From: Bradyrhizobium sp. MOS003
GTDB taxonomy: Bacteria > Pseudomonadota > Alphaproteobacteria > Rhizobiales > Xanthobacteraceae
DNA: 64,000 bases
Direction of reading: 5' to 3'
Assembly (NCBI RefSeq): GCF_003020125.1
Contig: NZ_PYFW01000004.1
Span: 1 to 64,000, forward strand
The notes below the pieces were generated by a model. It was not told the DNA's origin, made no database searches, and saw nothing but the letters and a program-made list of their open reading frames with translations. This document shows, one piece after another, positions 1 to 10,502 of the stretch. A program made the position numbers and the translations under genes. Position 1 is the first letter of the stretch, and every line of letters begins with the position of its first letter.

Positions 1-240
1 AAAGGAATGGTCGGCTCCCGGGAGATCACGGCATAAGCCGTCCAGCCATCGCGCAGGGAAGGCCGAGTGATCGGCGACACCTGTATGCTGCTGTGCGGTT
101 CTTTCTGCGTGTGCATTTCGCGCAGCGGACCGCGGGTGCCAGCCGGCACCCGGCCTTCCCTGCGCCCTCTTGGCTCAAGAGGGTAGCGAGACCAAGGCAA
201 AGCTCGGGCGAAATCCGCCGCGAGAACGAAATGGCGCGTC
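1..240 (-). repeat. Dispersed long repeat, copy A (continues past left edge)
   Basis: Read on the minus strand, this piece matches 44.44-44.66 kb. Positions 127-165 are identical over 39 bases to the reverse complement of 44504-44542, and similarity continues on both sides, including the shared words for a tail near 90 and a second pair of matching blocks near 30-66. The 39-base core contains an internal palindrome built on GGGTGCC/GGCACCC. The element is cut by the window edge. Confidence 0.75.
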
Positions 241-324
241 TGCAACCACACACTCAGTGTCATCGCCCGGCCAGTGCGCAATTGCGCATAAGGACCGGAC
301 GATCGAGTACTCCGAGACGGCAGT

Positions 325-381
325 GATTGAACCGAGAAGCCGCGGCGTACTGGATTCCCCGCCTGCGCGGGGAATGACAGC
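325..381. repeat. Dispersed repeat with hairpin (copy 1)
   Basis: Nearly the same sequence occurs at 22136-22193. The shared core, 348-380, contains a perfect stem made of TTCCCCGC and GCGGGGAA. It has no coding potential and looks like a REP-type intergenic element. Confidence 0.7.
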
Positions 382-412
382 GAGACATGGAGAACCCACC
401 TGCCGCCTCAGC

Positions 413-497
413 GTCATTGCGAGGAGCCCTTGCGACGAAGCAATCCAGAATCTCTCGGTGGATAGACTCTGGATTGCTTCGCTCCGCTCGCAATGAC
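413..497. repeat. Long palindromic intergenic repeat (copy 1)
   Basis: The ends GTCATTGCGAG and CTCGCAATGAC and the inner arms CGAAGCAATCCAGA and TCTGGATTGCTTCG make a long imperfect hairpin. A second copy lies at 44187-44255. This is a REP/BIME-like element of the kind scattered between genes in Bradyrhizobium-type genomes. Confidence 0.8.
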
Positions 498-529
498 AAG
501 CGAGGAGAGAGCCTACGTCAAACTCTCCT

Positions 530-640
530 CTCGTGCCCCGGACGCAGCGCAGCGCTTGCGGTGCGCTGCAGAGCCGGGGCCCATCTCGCCGCGTGCCGGG
601 CCCTCTCGGTCCCGGCAGCAATGCTTCGGGTTTCAGCTTG
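530..640. repeat. Dispersed repeat module (copy 1)
   Basis: The segment from about 535 shares the blocks CCCCGGACGC and CTGCAGAGCCGGGGCCCA with 44355-44420 in the opposite orientation. With the palindromic repeat beside it, it forms a mosaic also seen at about 44.2-44.4 kb. Confidence 0.55.
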
Positions 641-891
641 TGCGGGACGTAAGGCGAAAGCCAATCGTAAGGGAGCTCGCCCGACTCGGCCACGGTGGTC
701 ACCGCGTCGTAGAGCGTACTCGGAGGTGAGATTGGAGGTAAAAATCTGAGGTTGTGGAGCGCCTTTCCCATAAGGGTATCTCGGTAGTCCATCCCGTGTC
801 TTCGCGGTAACGATTGTGGTGTCTCCGCAACACTCATTCTGGATTTAACCTTCATCACCGGTGGTTCGCATCGCCGCCGCTTTTTGGCCAC
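630..891 (-). pseudogene. Possible 5' remnant of an unknown gene, merged into repeat DNA
   Basis: Reading down from 891 on the minus strand gives about 85 codons that look protein-like (for example MDYRDTLMGKALHNLRF and GELPYDWLSPYVPHK). The frame then runs into the dispersed repeat at about 640, where the translation turns into typical repeat peptide. I do not recognise the family. It may be the start of a gene cut off by repeat insertion, or an open frame by chance. Confidence 0.25.
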
Positions 892-1029
892 ACCCGAACA
901 TGAATAAAATCACTCTAATGTTTTAGGGCAGCGGCAGCCTTCGACGGCGACGAGAAATCCCAAGGTCGATTCAAATCTTGGCTCTGATTTTTCGGGTCTG
1001 AAAAGGTCGACCGGGGAAGCTGGTTTGCG

Positions 1030-2754
1030 ATGGACGCGAAGACCGACATCAAGCAGAGGCTGCCGAGCCGTCACGTGACGGAAGGTCCCTCGCGCGCGCC
1101 CCATCGCTCCTATTTCTACGCCATGGGTCTGACCACACAGCAGATCCACCAGCCTTTCGTCGGCGTCGCCTCGTGCTGGAACGAGGCCGCGCCCTGCAAC
1201 ATCGCCTTGATGCGCCAGGCGCAGGCGGTGAAGAAGGGTGTCGCATCGGCCGGCGGCACCCCGCGCGAATTCTGCACCATCACCGTGACCGACGGCATCG
1301 CCATGGGCCATGACGGCATGCGCTCCTCGCTGCCGTCGCGCGAATGCATCGCCGATTCCGTCGAGCTGACCGTGCGCGGCCATGCCTATGACGCGCTCGT
1401 CGGGCTCGCCGGCTGCGACAAGTCGCTGCCGGGCATGATGATGGCGATGGTCCGCCTCAACGTGCCCTCGATCTTCATCTACGGCGGCTCGATCCTGCCC
1501 GGCACGTTCCGCGGGCAGCAGGTCACCGTGCAGGACATGTTCGAGGCCGTGGGCAAGCATTCGGTCGGCGCCATGTCGGACGAGGACCTCGACGAGATCG
1601 AGCGCGTGGCGTGCCCCTCGGCCGGCGCCTGCGGCGCCCAGTTCACCGCCAACACCATGGCGACTGTCTCCGAGGCGATCGGCCTTGCACTGCCTTACTC
1701 GGCCGGCGCTCCGGCACCCTACGAGATCCGCGATGCCTTCTGCATGACCGCGGGCGAGCAGGTGATGGAGCTGATCGCCCAGAACATCCGGCCGCGCGAC
1801 ATCGTCACCCGCAAGGCGCTGGAGAATGCTGCTGCCGTAGTTGCGGCGTCCGGCGGCTCGACCAATGCTGCGCTGCACCTACCGGCAATCGCGCATGAAT
1901 GCGGCATCAAGTTCGACCTGTTCGACGTCGCCGAAATCTTCAAAAAGACACCATATGTCGCGGATTTGAAGCCGGGTGGCCGTTATGTCGCCAAAGACAT
2001 GTTTGAAGTAGGTGGCATACCGCTTCTGATGAAGACGCTGCTCGACAACGGCTTCCTGCACGGTGATTGCCTCACCGTAACGGGCCGTACGATCGCCGAA
2101 AACCTCAAGAGCGTGAAATGGAATCCGCACCAGGACGTGGTGCACCCGGCAGACAAGCCCATCACCGTCACTGGCGGCGTGGTCGGTCTGAAGGGTAATT
2201 TGGCGCCAGAAGGTGCGATCGTGAAAGTCGCGGGAATGTCCAACCTCAGGTTCACCGGTCCGGCCAGGTGCTTCGACCGTGAGGAGGATGCTTTCGAGGC
2301 GGTCCAGAAGCGCACCTACCGCGAAGGCGAAGTCATCGTGATCCGCTACGAGGGGCCCAAGGGCGGCCCCGGCATGCGGGAAATGCTCCAGACCACCGCG
2401 GCGCTGACCGGCCAGGGCATGGGCGGCAAGATCGCGCTCATCACCGACGGCCGCTTCTCCGGCGCCACCCGCGGCTTCTGCATCGGCCATGTCGGGCCGG
2501 AAGCGGCCATTGGCGGCCCGATCGGGCTGCTCGAGGACGGCGACATCATCGAGATCGACGCCGTCGCCGGTACCCTTAACGTAAAATTGAGCGACGCCGA
2601 GCTCGCCCAGCGCAAGACCAAATGGAGCGCTCGCGCGACTAACCACACGTCAGGTGCGCTCTGGAAATATGCTCAACAGGTTGGACCAGCGGTCGGGGGG
2701 GCAGTGACCCATCCGGGCGGCGCGCACGAGAAGCAGTGCTATGCGGACATCTAG
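1030..2754 (+). CDS. ilvD: Dihydroxy-acid dehydratase
   Basis: IlvD removes water from 2,3-dihydroxy-isovalerate and 2,3-dihydroxy-3-methylvalerate to give the 2-keto acids leading to valine, isoleucine and leucine. It is a cytoplasmic Fe-S enzyme. The 574-residue protein has the family blocks VGVASCWNEAAPCN (Cys49), GLAGCDKSLPGMM (Cys129) and PSAGACGAQFTANTM (Cys201), which supply cluster ligands, and the C-terminal DGRFSGATRG block. Length is normal for the family. It starts at an ATG after the gene-free flank, and its last 14 bases overlap the start of the next gene, so the two are probably co-transcribed. Confidence 0.97.
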   Translation: MDAKTDIKQRLPSRHVTEGPSRAPHRSYFYAMGLTTQQIHQPFVGVASCWNEAAPCNIALMRQAQAVKKGVASAGGTPREFCTITVTDGIAMGHDGMRSSLPSRECIADSVELTVRGHAYDALVGLAGCDKSLPGMMMAMVRLNVPSIFIYGGSILPGTFRGQQVTVQDMFEAVGKHSVGAMSDEDLDEIERVACPSAGACGAQFTANTMATVSEAIGLALPYSAGAPAPYEIRDAFCMTAGEQVMELIAQNIRPRDIVTRKALENAAAVVAASGGSTNAALHLPAIAHECGIKFDLFDVAEIFKKTPYVADLKPGGRYVAKDMFEVGGIPLLMKTLLDNGFLHGDCLTVTGRTIAENLKSVKWNPHQDVVHPADKPITVTGGVVGLKGNLAPEGAIVKVAGMSNLRFTGPARCFDREEDAFEAVQKRTYREGEVIVIRYEGPKGGPGMREMLQTTAALTGQGMGGKIALITDGRFSGATRGFCIGHVGPEAAIGGPIGLLEDGDIIEIDAVAGTLNVKLSDAELAQRKTKWSARATNHTSGALWKYAQQVGPAVGGAVTHPGGAHEKQCYADI

Positions 2755-3568
2755 GCGTGCCATAGTTGCGTTCGTGTTGGGGGCCAGTGCGCTGGCCGTG
2801 CCGGCGCTTGCCTTCGACGGCGCGCCGGTCAACCCGAAAGACGCCACCATCCCGGTCGTGACCGCCTTGCCAGGCCCCGCGGCGACCGCGCGTGGCAAGG
2901 TCGCACCGGCGGCCGTGCCTCAGGAGACCTCTCTCAGTGCGCTGCAATATGCCGCCGAGGGTGGTCACCCCATCGCGCAGTGGAAGCTCGGCCGCATGTA
3001 CGCCAATGGCGACGGCGTCGCCCAGGACGATCTGCGCGCCTTCGAATATTTCAGCCGGATCGCCAATGCGCATGCCGAGGACAGCCCGTCGGCGCCGCAG
3101 GCGCAGATCGTGGCCAACGCCTTCGTCGCGCTCGGCCGCTATTATCTCAGCGGCATCCCGAACTCGAAGATCAAGTCGGATCCGGATCGGGCGCGGGAGA
3201 TGTTCTCCTATGCGGCGTCCTATTTCGGCAATGCCGACGCGCAATACGATCTCGCCCGGCTCTACCTGAAGACGCCGGATGCTTCGCGCGAGGATTTCCG
3301 GTATGGCGCGCGCTGGCTCGGCCTTGCCGCGCAGAAGGGCCAGCATCAGGCCCAGGCACTGCTCGGCCAGATGCTGTTCAACGGCGACCGCCTGCCGCGG
3401 CAGGCTGCGCGCGGCCTGATGTGGCTGACGCTGGCGCGGGACAGCGCCGGCACGGAAGAGACCTGGATCAAGGAAAACTACAACCGCGCCTTCGCCAAGG
3501 CCTCCGACGACGACCGCGCCATGTGCCTGCAGATGCTGGAGCAGTGGGTGCAGGGCCGCCGGGAGTAA
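2741..3568 (+). CDS. Sel1-repeat periplasmic protein, ExoR-like
   Basis: The 275-residue protein has an N-terminal signal peptide ending near ALAFDG and then Sel1/TPR-like repeats (ALQYAAEGGHPIAQWKLG, DAQYDLARLYLKT, GQHQAQALLGQMLF). In length, signal peptide, repeat order and the C-terminal RGLMWLTLARD block it resembles rhizobial ExoR, a periplasmic inhibitor of the ExoS/ChvI two-component system controlling exopolysaccharide and motility. That assignment is from family resemblance only; other Sel1 proteins are possible. The ATG lies inside the end of ilvD, suggesting translational coupling. Confidence 0.75.
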   Translation: MRTSRRAIVAFVLGASALAVPALAFDGAPVNPKDATIPVVTALPGPAATARGKVAPAAVPQETSLSALQYAAEGGHPIAQWKLGRMYANGDGVAQDDLRAFEYFSRIANAHAEDSPSAPQAQIVANAFVALGRYYLSGIPNSKIKSDPDRAREMFSYAASYFGNADAQYDLARLYLKTPDASREDFRYGARWLGLAAQKGQHQAQALLGQMLFNGDRLPRQAARGLMWLTLARDSAGTEETWIKENYNRAFAKASDDDRAMCLQMLEQWVQGRRE

Positions 3569-3588
3569 ATCCCCGACTCCGGTGCCTT

Positions 3589-3621
3589 AGGGCGGATCGG
3601 CCGAAGGCGTAATCCGCCGAT
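3589..3621. repeat. Short inverted repeat between convergent genes
   Basis: The arms GGCGGAT and ATCCGCC flank a short loop. It looks like a degenerate copy of the hairpin at 46703-46783. Lying between two genes that converge, it may also end transcription, but there is no clear T-tract. Confidence 0.5.
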
Positions 3622-3632
3622 CCAGCTTCCGT

Positions 3633-4430
3633 TCACGCCGCCTCCAGATCCAGATCCGCCCACACCGGTACGTGGTCCGACGGCTTCTCCCAGCCGCGCA
3701 CATAGCTGTCGATCCCGACATTGGCGAGCCGGTCGCTGGCCTGCGGCGACAGCAGCAGATGGTCGATCCGCAGGCCCTGATTCTTCTGCCAGGCGCCGGC
3801 CTGGTAATCCCAGAAGGTGTAGAGGCCCGGCTCGTCGGTTACGGCCCGCAGGGCGTCGGTCAGGCCGAGGCCGAGCAGGGACTGGAAGCTCTCCCGCGTC
3901 TCGGGCTTGAACAGGGCATCCTCTGTCCAGGCGGCGGGATTGTGGACGTCGCGGGCGTGCGGGATGACGTTGAAGTCGCCTGCGAGGATCAGCGGCTCTT
4001 CGGTCTTGAGACGCTCCTTCGAATAGTCAAGAAGCCGGGACATCCATTTGAGCTTGTAGGGATATTTCTCGGTCCCGACCGGGTTGCCGTTGGGCAGATA
4101 AAGGCAGGCGATGCGCAGCACGCCGGACTTCAGCGTCACCACGCCTTCGAGGAAACGGGCGTGGGCATCCTCATCGTCACCGGCCAGGCCCGACTTGGTC
4201 TCGTCGAAGCGGAGCTTGGAGAGCAGGGCAACGCCGTTGAACGTCTTCTGCCCGTGGGTGACCACGTTGTAGCCGAGCGCCTCGATCTCCAGCCGTGGGA
4301 AAGCCTCGTCGACGCATTTGATCTCCTGCAGGCAGACGATGTCCGGCTGGCATTCCTTCAGCCAGGTCAGCAGAAGGTCGATCCGCTGCCGGACCGAGTT
4401 CACGTTCCAGGTGGCAACTCTGATGGTCAT
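3633..4430 (-). CDS. xthA: Exodeoxyribonuclease III / AP endonuclease
   Basis: This enzyme cuts DNA at abasic sites and degrades 3' ends in base excision repair. The 266-residue product begins MTIRVATWNVNSVRQRID, with the metal-binding Glu in CLQEIKC (Glu36), the AGDFNV active-site block and the C-terminal SDHVPVWADLDL block with the catalytic His. I chose the ATG at 4430 over the upstream one at 4508 because homology begins with MTIRVATWN. It is divergent from the histidine kinase gene at 4565. Confidence 0.95.
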   Translation of the reverse strand: MTIRVATWNVNSVRQRIDLLLTWLKECQPDIVCLQEIKCVDEAFPRLEIEALGYNVVTHGQKTFNGVALLSKLRFDETKSGLAGDDEDAHARFLEGVVTLKSGVLRIACLYLPNGNPVGTEKYPYKLKWMSRLLDYSKERLKTEEPLILAGDFNVIPHARDVHNPAAWTEDALFKPETRESFQSLLGLGLTDALRAVTDEPGLYTFWDYQAGAWQKNQGLRIDHLLLSPQASDRLANVGIDSYVRGWEKPSDHVPVWADLDLEAA

Positions 4431-4564
4431 GTCGGCGGGCTCCGGGCAGGGGCCATGGTTAGAACAAACTGCAAACGCGCCCGTCAAGGACGCCGCAAAA
4501 TCTCCCACAAAATTAACCCGGCTTAAGCAGGCGGCAGGCGATTGATCGTCAAAGGGTTCCTCGG

Positions 4565-6895
<2,331 letters not shown>

Positions 6896-6899
6896 CCGG

Positions 6900-7229
6900 T
6901 CAGATCGAGAAGCTGGTCCCGCAGCCGCAGGACGCGGTGGCGTTGGGGTTGTTGACGCGGAACGAGGCGCCGATCAAATCGTCGACGAAATCGACCTGCG
7001 ATCCCGCCAGAAACGGCTGCGAGGCGGAATCGACCAGCACCACCGCGTTGTCCTGCTCGATCACCAGATCGTCGTCGGTTCGCGCCCGGTCGATGTCGAA
7101 CTTGTACTGGAAACCCGAGCAGCCGCCGCCCTCGACCGAGATGCGCAGCATCGCGCCTGTGCCTTCGCCCTTGAGGATCTCTCCAATTCGGCGTGCGGCG
7201 CGGTCACTGATGGTCACGTCGGTCGTCAT
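6900..7229 (-). CDS. erpA: Iron-sulfur cluster insertion protein, ErpA/IscA type
   Basis: This A-type carrier receives Fe-S clusters and delivers them to target enzymes. The 109-residue product has the three conserved cysteines: Cys37 in EGGGCSGF and Cys101 and Cys103 in the C-terminal SCGCG. Family length is normal. It is convergent with the kinase gene and divergent from dgt, an arrangement common in Alphaproteobacteria. ErpA and other A-type carriers are hard to tell apart by sequence alone. Confidence 0.9.
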   Translation of the reverse strand: MTTDVTISDRAARRIGEILKGEGTGAMLRISVEGGGCSGFQYKFDIDRARTDDDLVIEQDNAVVLVDSASQPFLAGSQVDFVDDLIGASFRVNNPNATASCGCGTSFSI

Positions 7230-7255
7230 GGCTCGTCTCCGATAGTCCCGCGGTC

Positions 7256-7288
7256 ATACCAAGTTCACTTGCCCAATTCATTTGGTAT
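7256..7288. promoter_or_regulatory. Inverted repeat in the erpA-dgt divergent promoter region
   Basis: The arms ATACCAA (7256-7262) and TTGGTAT (7282-7288) lie 19 bases apart, in the 123-base gap between the divergent genes. The position fits an operator, but it matches no site I recognise. Confidence 0.35.
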
Positions 7289-7352
7289 CCCGCGCCCGGC
7301 ATAGTTAAGTGCAAGGATACGCAGAATCAAATGGATAGGGACTAAATTCGTC

Positions 7353-8561
7353 GTGTCCGTCGGAATGGCTGCCCCCCATGCGCCCTATGCCTGCGATCCC
7401 GACCGCAGCCGTGGCCGGCTGGTTGCGGAGCCGCCGAGCCGAACCCGCAGCCCGTTCCGGCGGGATTGCGACCGGGTGATCCATTCCACCGCGTTTCGCC
7501 GCCTGAAGTACAAGACTCAGGTGTTCGTGTTCCACGAGGGCGATCATTACCGCACCCGGCTGACCCATTCGCTGGAGGTGGCCCAGATCGCCCGCGCATT
7601 GGCCCGGCAGCTCGGGCTGGACGAGGACCTCACCGAAACCCTGGCGTTGGCCCACGATCTCGGTCATCCCCCGTTCGGCCATGCCGGCGAGCGGGCGCTG
7701 GACGCCTGCCTGAAGGACTTTGGCGGCTTCGACCACAACGCCCAGACGCTCCGCGTCGTTGCCTCGCTCGAGCATCGCTATCCTGAATTCGACGGGCTCA
7801 ACCTGAGCTGGGAATCGCTGGAGGGTATCGTCAAGCATAACGGTCCGCTGACCGACCGCAGCGGCGCGCCGGTCGGGCGCTATCGCGAGCACGGCATTCC
7901 CGTCGGGATCGCCGACTACATCAAGACCTATGACCTCGAATTGTGGAGCTTCGCCTCGCTGGAGGCGCAGGTCGCTGCCATCGCCGACGACATCGCCTAT
8001 GACGCCCACGATATCGACGATGGCCTGCGCGCCGGCCTGTTCCATCTCGACGATCTCAAGGTGATGCCGCTCACGGCTGAAATCATCGCCGGGACTTCAG
8101 CGCACTATCCCGATCTCGAAGACCTCCGGCGCGGCGCCGAATTGGTACGCGAACTGATCTCGCACCTGATCGGCGCGGTGTTCGCGGAGGCCGAGAGGAA
8201 CCTCGCCGCCCTCAAACCTCAATCGGCCCAGGACGTCCGCCAGCAGAGCCGGGCGCTGATCGCGTTCCCCGCCGAGGTCGCCGAGGAAGAGGCCGCCATC
8301 AAGCGCTTCCTCTACCAGCACATGTACCGTCACAAGCGGGTGATGCGGGTGATGGGGGAGGCCGAGCAGATCCTGTTCGACCTGTTCGCGAAATACCTGA
8401 AGGTGCCGGCCGAACTGCCGCCGGAATGGCTGCTGGGGGCGGAGGCTGACAATGAGGGGGACCGGGCCCGCCGGATCGGTAATTTCATTGCCGGAATGAC
8501 CGACCGCTTCGCCCTCACTGAGCACCAGCGGCTTTTTGACTCGACCCCGGATTTGCGTTAG
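7353..8561 (+). CDS. dgt: Deoxyguanosinetriphosphate triphosphohydrolase-like protein
   Basis: An HD-domain dNTP triphosphohydrolase, 402 residues. It cleaves dNTPs to nucleosides and triphosphate and helps set nucleotide pools. It carries the conserved HSTAFRRLKYKTQVF block near residue 45, the HD metal motif in LTHSLEVAQIAR, and AHDLGHPPFGHAGE. The given start is a GTG; the ATG at 7365 is also possible. argS follows after 9 bases, as in many Alphaproteobacteria, so they form an operon. Confidence 0.93.
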   Translation: MSVGMAAPHAPYACDPDRSRGRLVAEPPSRTRSPFRRDCDRVIHSTAFRRLKYKTQVFVFHEGDHYRTRLTHSLEVAQIARALARQLGLDEDLTETLALAHDLGHPPFGHAGERALDACLKDFGGFDHNAQTLRVVASLEHRYPEFDGLNLSWESLEGIVKHNGPLTDRSGAPVGRYREHGIPVGIADYIKTYDLELWSFASLEAQVAAIADDIAYDAHDIDDGLRAGLFHLDDLKVMPLTAEIIAGTSAHYPDLEDLRRGAELVRELISHLIGAVFAEAERNLAALKPQSAQDVRQQSRALIAFPAEVAEEEAAIKRFLYQHMYRHKRVMRVMGEAEQILFDLFAKYLKVPAELPPEWLLGAEADNEGDRARRIGNFIAGMTDRFALTEHQRLFDSTPDLR

Positions 8562-8570
8562 GCGGCGGCC

Positions 8571-10361
8571 ATGCCCGACACATCCTCAGCACCGCATTTG
8601 TTCGCCGACGTGCTTGCACGCGTGCACGCCGCCTGCCGTACGCTGGCCGTGGAAGCCAACTGGCCCGAGGGCATCGATTTTTCGCGCGTGGTGGTCGAGC
8701 CGCCGCGCGATGCCTCTCATGGCGACATGGCGACCAACGCCGCCATGGTGCTGGCGAAAGAGGCCAAGGCCAAGCCGCGCGATCTCGCCGAGCAGATCGC
8801 CGAGCGGCTGCGCGCCGACGCCCTGATCGCCAAGGTCGACGTCGCCGGTCCCGGCTTCATTAATCTGACCTTGAAGCCGGCCGCCTGGGCCGAGGCGCTG
8901 CGGACCGTGCTGCGCGAGGCCGCTGACTACGGCCGCGTCCGCGGCGGCTCCAAGGTCAATGTCGAATACGTCTCGGCCAATCCGACCGGGCCGATGCATG
9001 TCGGCCATTGCCGCGGCGCCGTGTTCGGCGACGCGCTGGCGAGCCTGCTCCAGTTCGCAGGCCACGACGTCACGCGCGAATATTACATCAACGACGCCGG
9101 CGCGCAGGTCGACGTGCTCGCGCGTTCCGCGTTCCTGCGCTATCGCGAGGCGCTCGGCGAGGACATCGGCGCGATCCCGGACGGGCTCTATCCCGGTGAC
9201 TATCTGAAGCCGGTCGGACAGGCGCTTGCGAAGGAGCACGGCGACAAGCTCCTCGCCAAGAGCGAAGCCGAGTGGCTGCCCGCGGTGCGCGCCAAGTCGA
9301 TCGCGATGATGATGGACGAGATCAAGGACGACCTCGCCGCCCTCAACATCCGCCACGACGTGTTCTTCTCCGAGCGCTCGCTGATCGAAACCGGCAACAA
9401 CAAGGTCGCCGAGACCATCGATTTCCTGAAGGCCAAGGGCGACATCTACGAGGGCCGCCTGCCGCCGCCGAAAGGCGCGCCGGTCGAGGACTGGGAAGAC
9501 CGCGAGCAGCTGCTGTTCAAGGCGACCGCCTACGGCGACGACGTCGATCGTCCACTGATCAAGTCGGACAATTCCTACACCTACTTCGCCTCCGACATCG
9601 CCTACCACAAGAACAAGTTCGATCGTGGCTTCGCCGAGATGATCGACGTCTGGGGCGCCGACCATGGCGGCTACATCAAGCGCATGCAGGCGGCGGTGAA
9701 GGCGACGACGTCGGGCAAGGGCGCGCTCGACGTCAAGATCGTCCAGCTCGTGAAGTTGCTGCGCAACGGCGAGCCGGTGAAAATGTCGAAGCGGAGCGGG
9801 GACTTCGTCACCTTGCGTGAGGTGGTAGATGAGGTCGGCCAGGACGCGGTCCGCTTCATGATGCTGTACCGCAAGAACGATGCGGTGCTCGACTTCGACC
9901 TCGCCAAGGTCATGGAACAGTCGCGCGACAATCCGGTGTTCTACGTTCAATACGGCCATGCCCGCGGCCACTCGATCTTTCGCAACGCGCGGACGGAGGT
10001 GTTCCCGGAACTCCCCGAGGATGCCGGCGAGCGGATCGCCTGGCTCGCTGAGTCGGCGGTGGAGCGGCTGTCAGACCCCGTCGAACTTGACCTGCTCAAG
10101 CGGCTCGCAATATTTCCGCGCATGCTGGAAGCCGCGGCTAGCGCCCACGAGCCGCACCGAATTGCCTTTTATCTCTATGATTTAGCCAGCGAATTTCATG
10201 CACTTTGGACGAAGGGGCGCGATTTGCCCTATTTACGCTTCATTATCAATAATGATGCAGAGCTTACGAAGGCGCGGCTGGCCATGGTCCAGGGCGTCGT
10301 CTCGGTTCTGGCATCGGGCCTCGCCATCCTCGGCGTCCATGCTCCGAACGAGATGCGGTAG
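8571..10361 (+). CDS. argS: Arginyl-tRNA synthetase
   Basis: A class I aminoacyl-tRNA synthetase of 596 residues that charges tRNA-Arg. It has the N-terminal Arg-tRNA-synthetase additional domain, the HIGH-type motif in NPTGPMHVGHCRG, the MSK motif in VKMSKRSGDF, and a C-terminal DALR anticodon-binding domain ending LGVHAPNEMR. It follows dgt by 9 bases and precedes the SPOR gene after about 140 bases. Confidence 0.97.
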   Translation: MPDTSSAPHLFADVLARVHAACRTLAVEANWPEGIDFSRVVVEPPRDASHGDMATNAAMVLAKEAKAKPRDLAEQIAERLRADALIAKVDVAGPGFINLTLKPAAWAEALRTVLREAADYGRVRGGSKVNVEYVSANPTGPMHVGHCRGAVFGDALASLLQFAGHDVTREYYINDAGAQVDVLARSAFLRYREALGEDIGAIPDGLYPGDYLKPVGQALAKEHGDKLLAKSEAEWLPAVRAKSIAMMMDEIKDDLAALNIRHDVFFSERSLIETGNNKVAETIDFLKAKGDIYEGRLPPPKGAPVEDWEDREQLLFKATAYGDDVDRPLIKSDNSYTYFASDIAYHKNKFDRGFAEMIDVWGADHGGYIKRMQAAVKATTSGKGALDVKIVQLVKLLRNGEPVKMSKRSGDFVTLREVVDEVGQDAVRFMMLYRKNDAVLDFDLAKVMEQSRDNPVFYVQYGHARGHSIFRNARTEVFPELPEDAGERIAWLAESAVERLSDPVELDLLKRLAIFPRMLEAAASAHEPHRIAFYLYDLASEFHALWTKGRDLPYLRFIINNDAELTKARLAMVQGVVSVLASGLAILGVHAPNEMR

Positions 10362-10502
10362 TTTGGGGCGAACTACTTAAGGGGAATATCGGGGGTAACC
10401 GGCAGAAGCCGGATCGCTTAGACTTGGTTGAAAGCCTTGTGGGTCGAAGGCCGTGCCTTGGTCGAGGGGCGCGCGGCTTTCCCGAAGGGACGCATCATCA
10501 CG

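Larger units (their letters stand above)
1..1029. other. Gene-free, repeat-rich left flank of ilvD
   Basis: No convincing complete gene is seen here. The stretch is a mosaic of dispersed repeats: a long element at 1-240, a hairpin-bearing piece at 325-381, a long palindromic repeat at 413-497 and another module at about 530-640. Open frames through it read as typical translated repeat DNA. Bases 630-891 on the minus strand read more like protein and may be a gene remnant. The last 130 bases before ilvD are less GC-rich and probably carry its promoter, but I could not assign -35 and -10 boxes. Confidence 0.7.

Noticed and set aside
175..891. A 238-codon open frame on the minus strand in the left flank.
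   Set aside because: Most of it translates dispersed repeat DNA; only the first 85 codons look protein-like. I kept just that part as a possible remnant.
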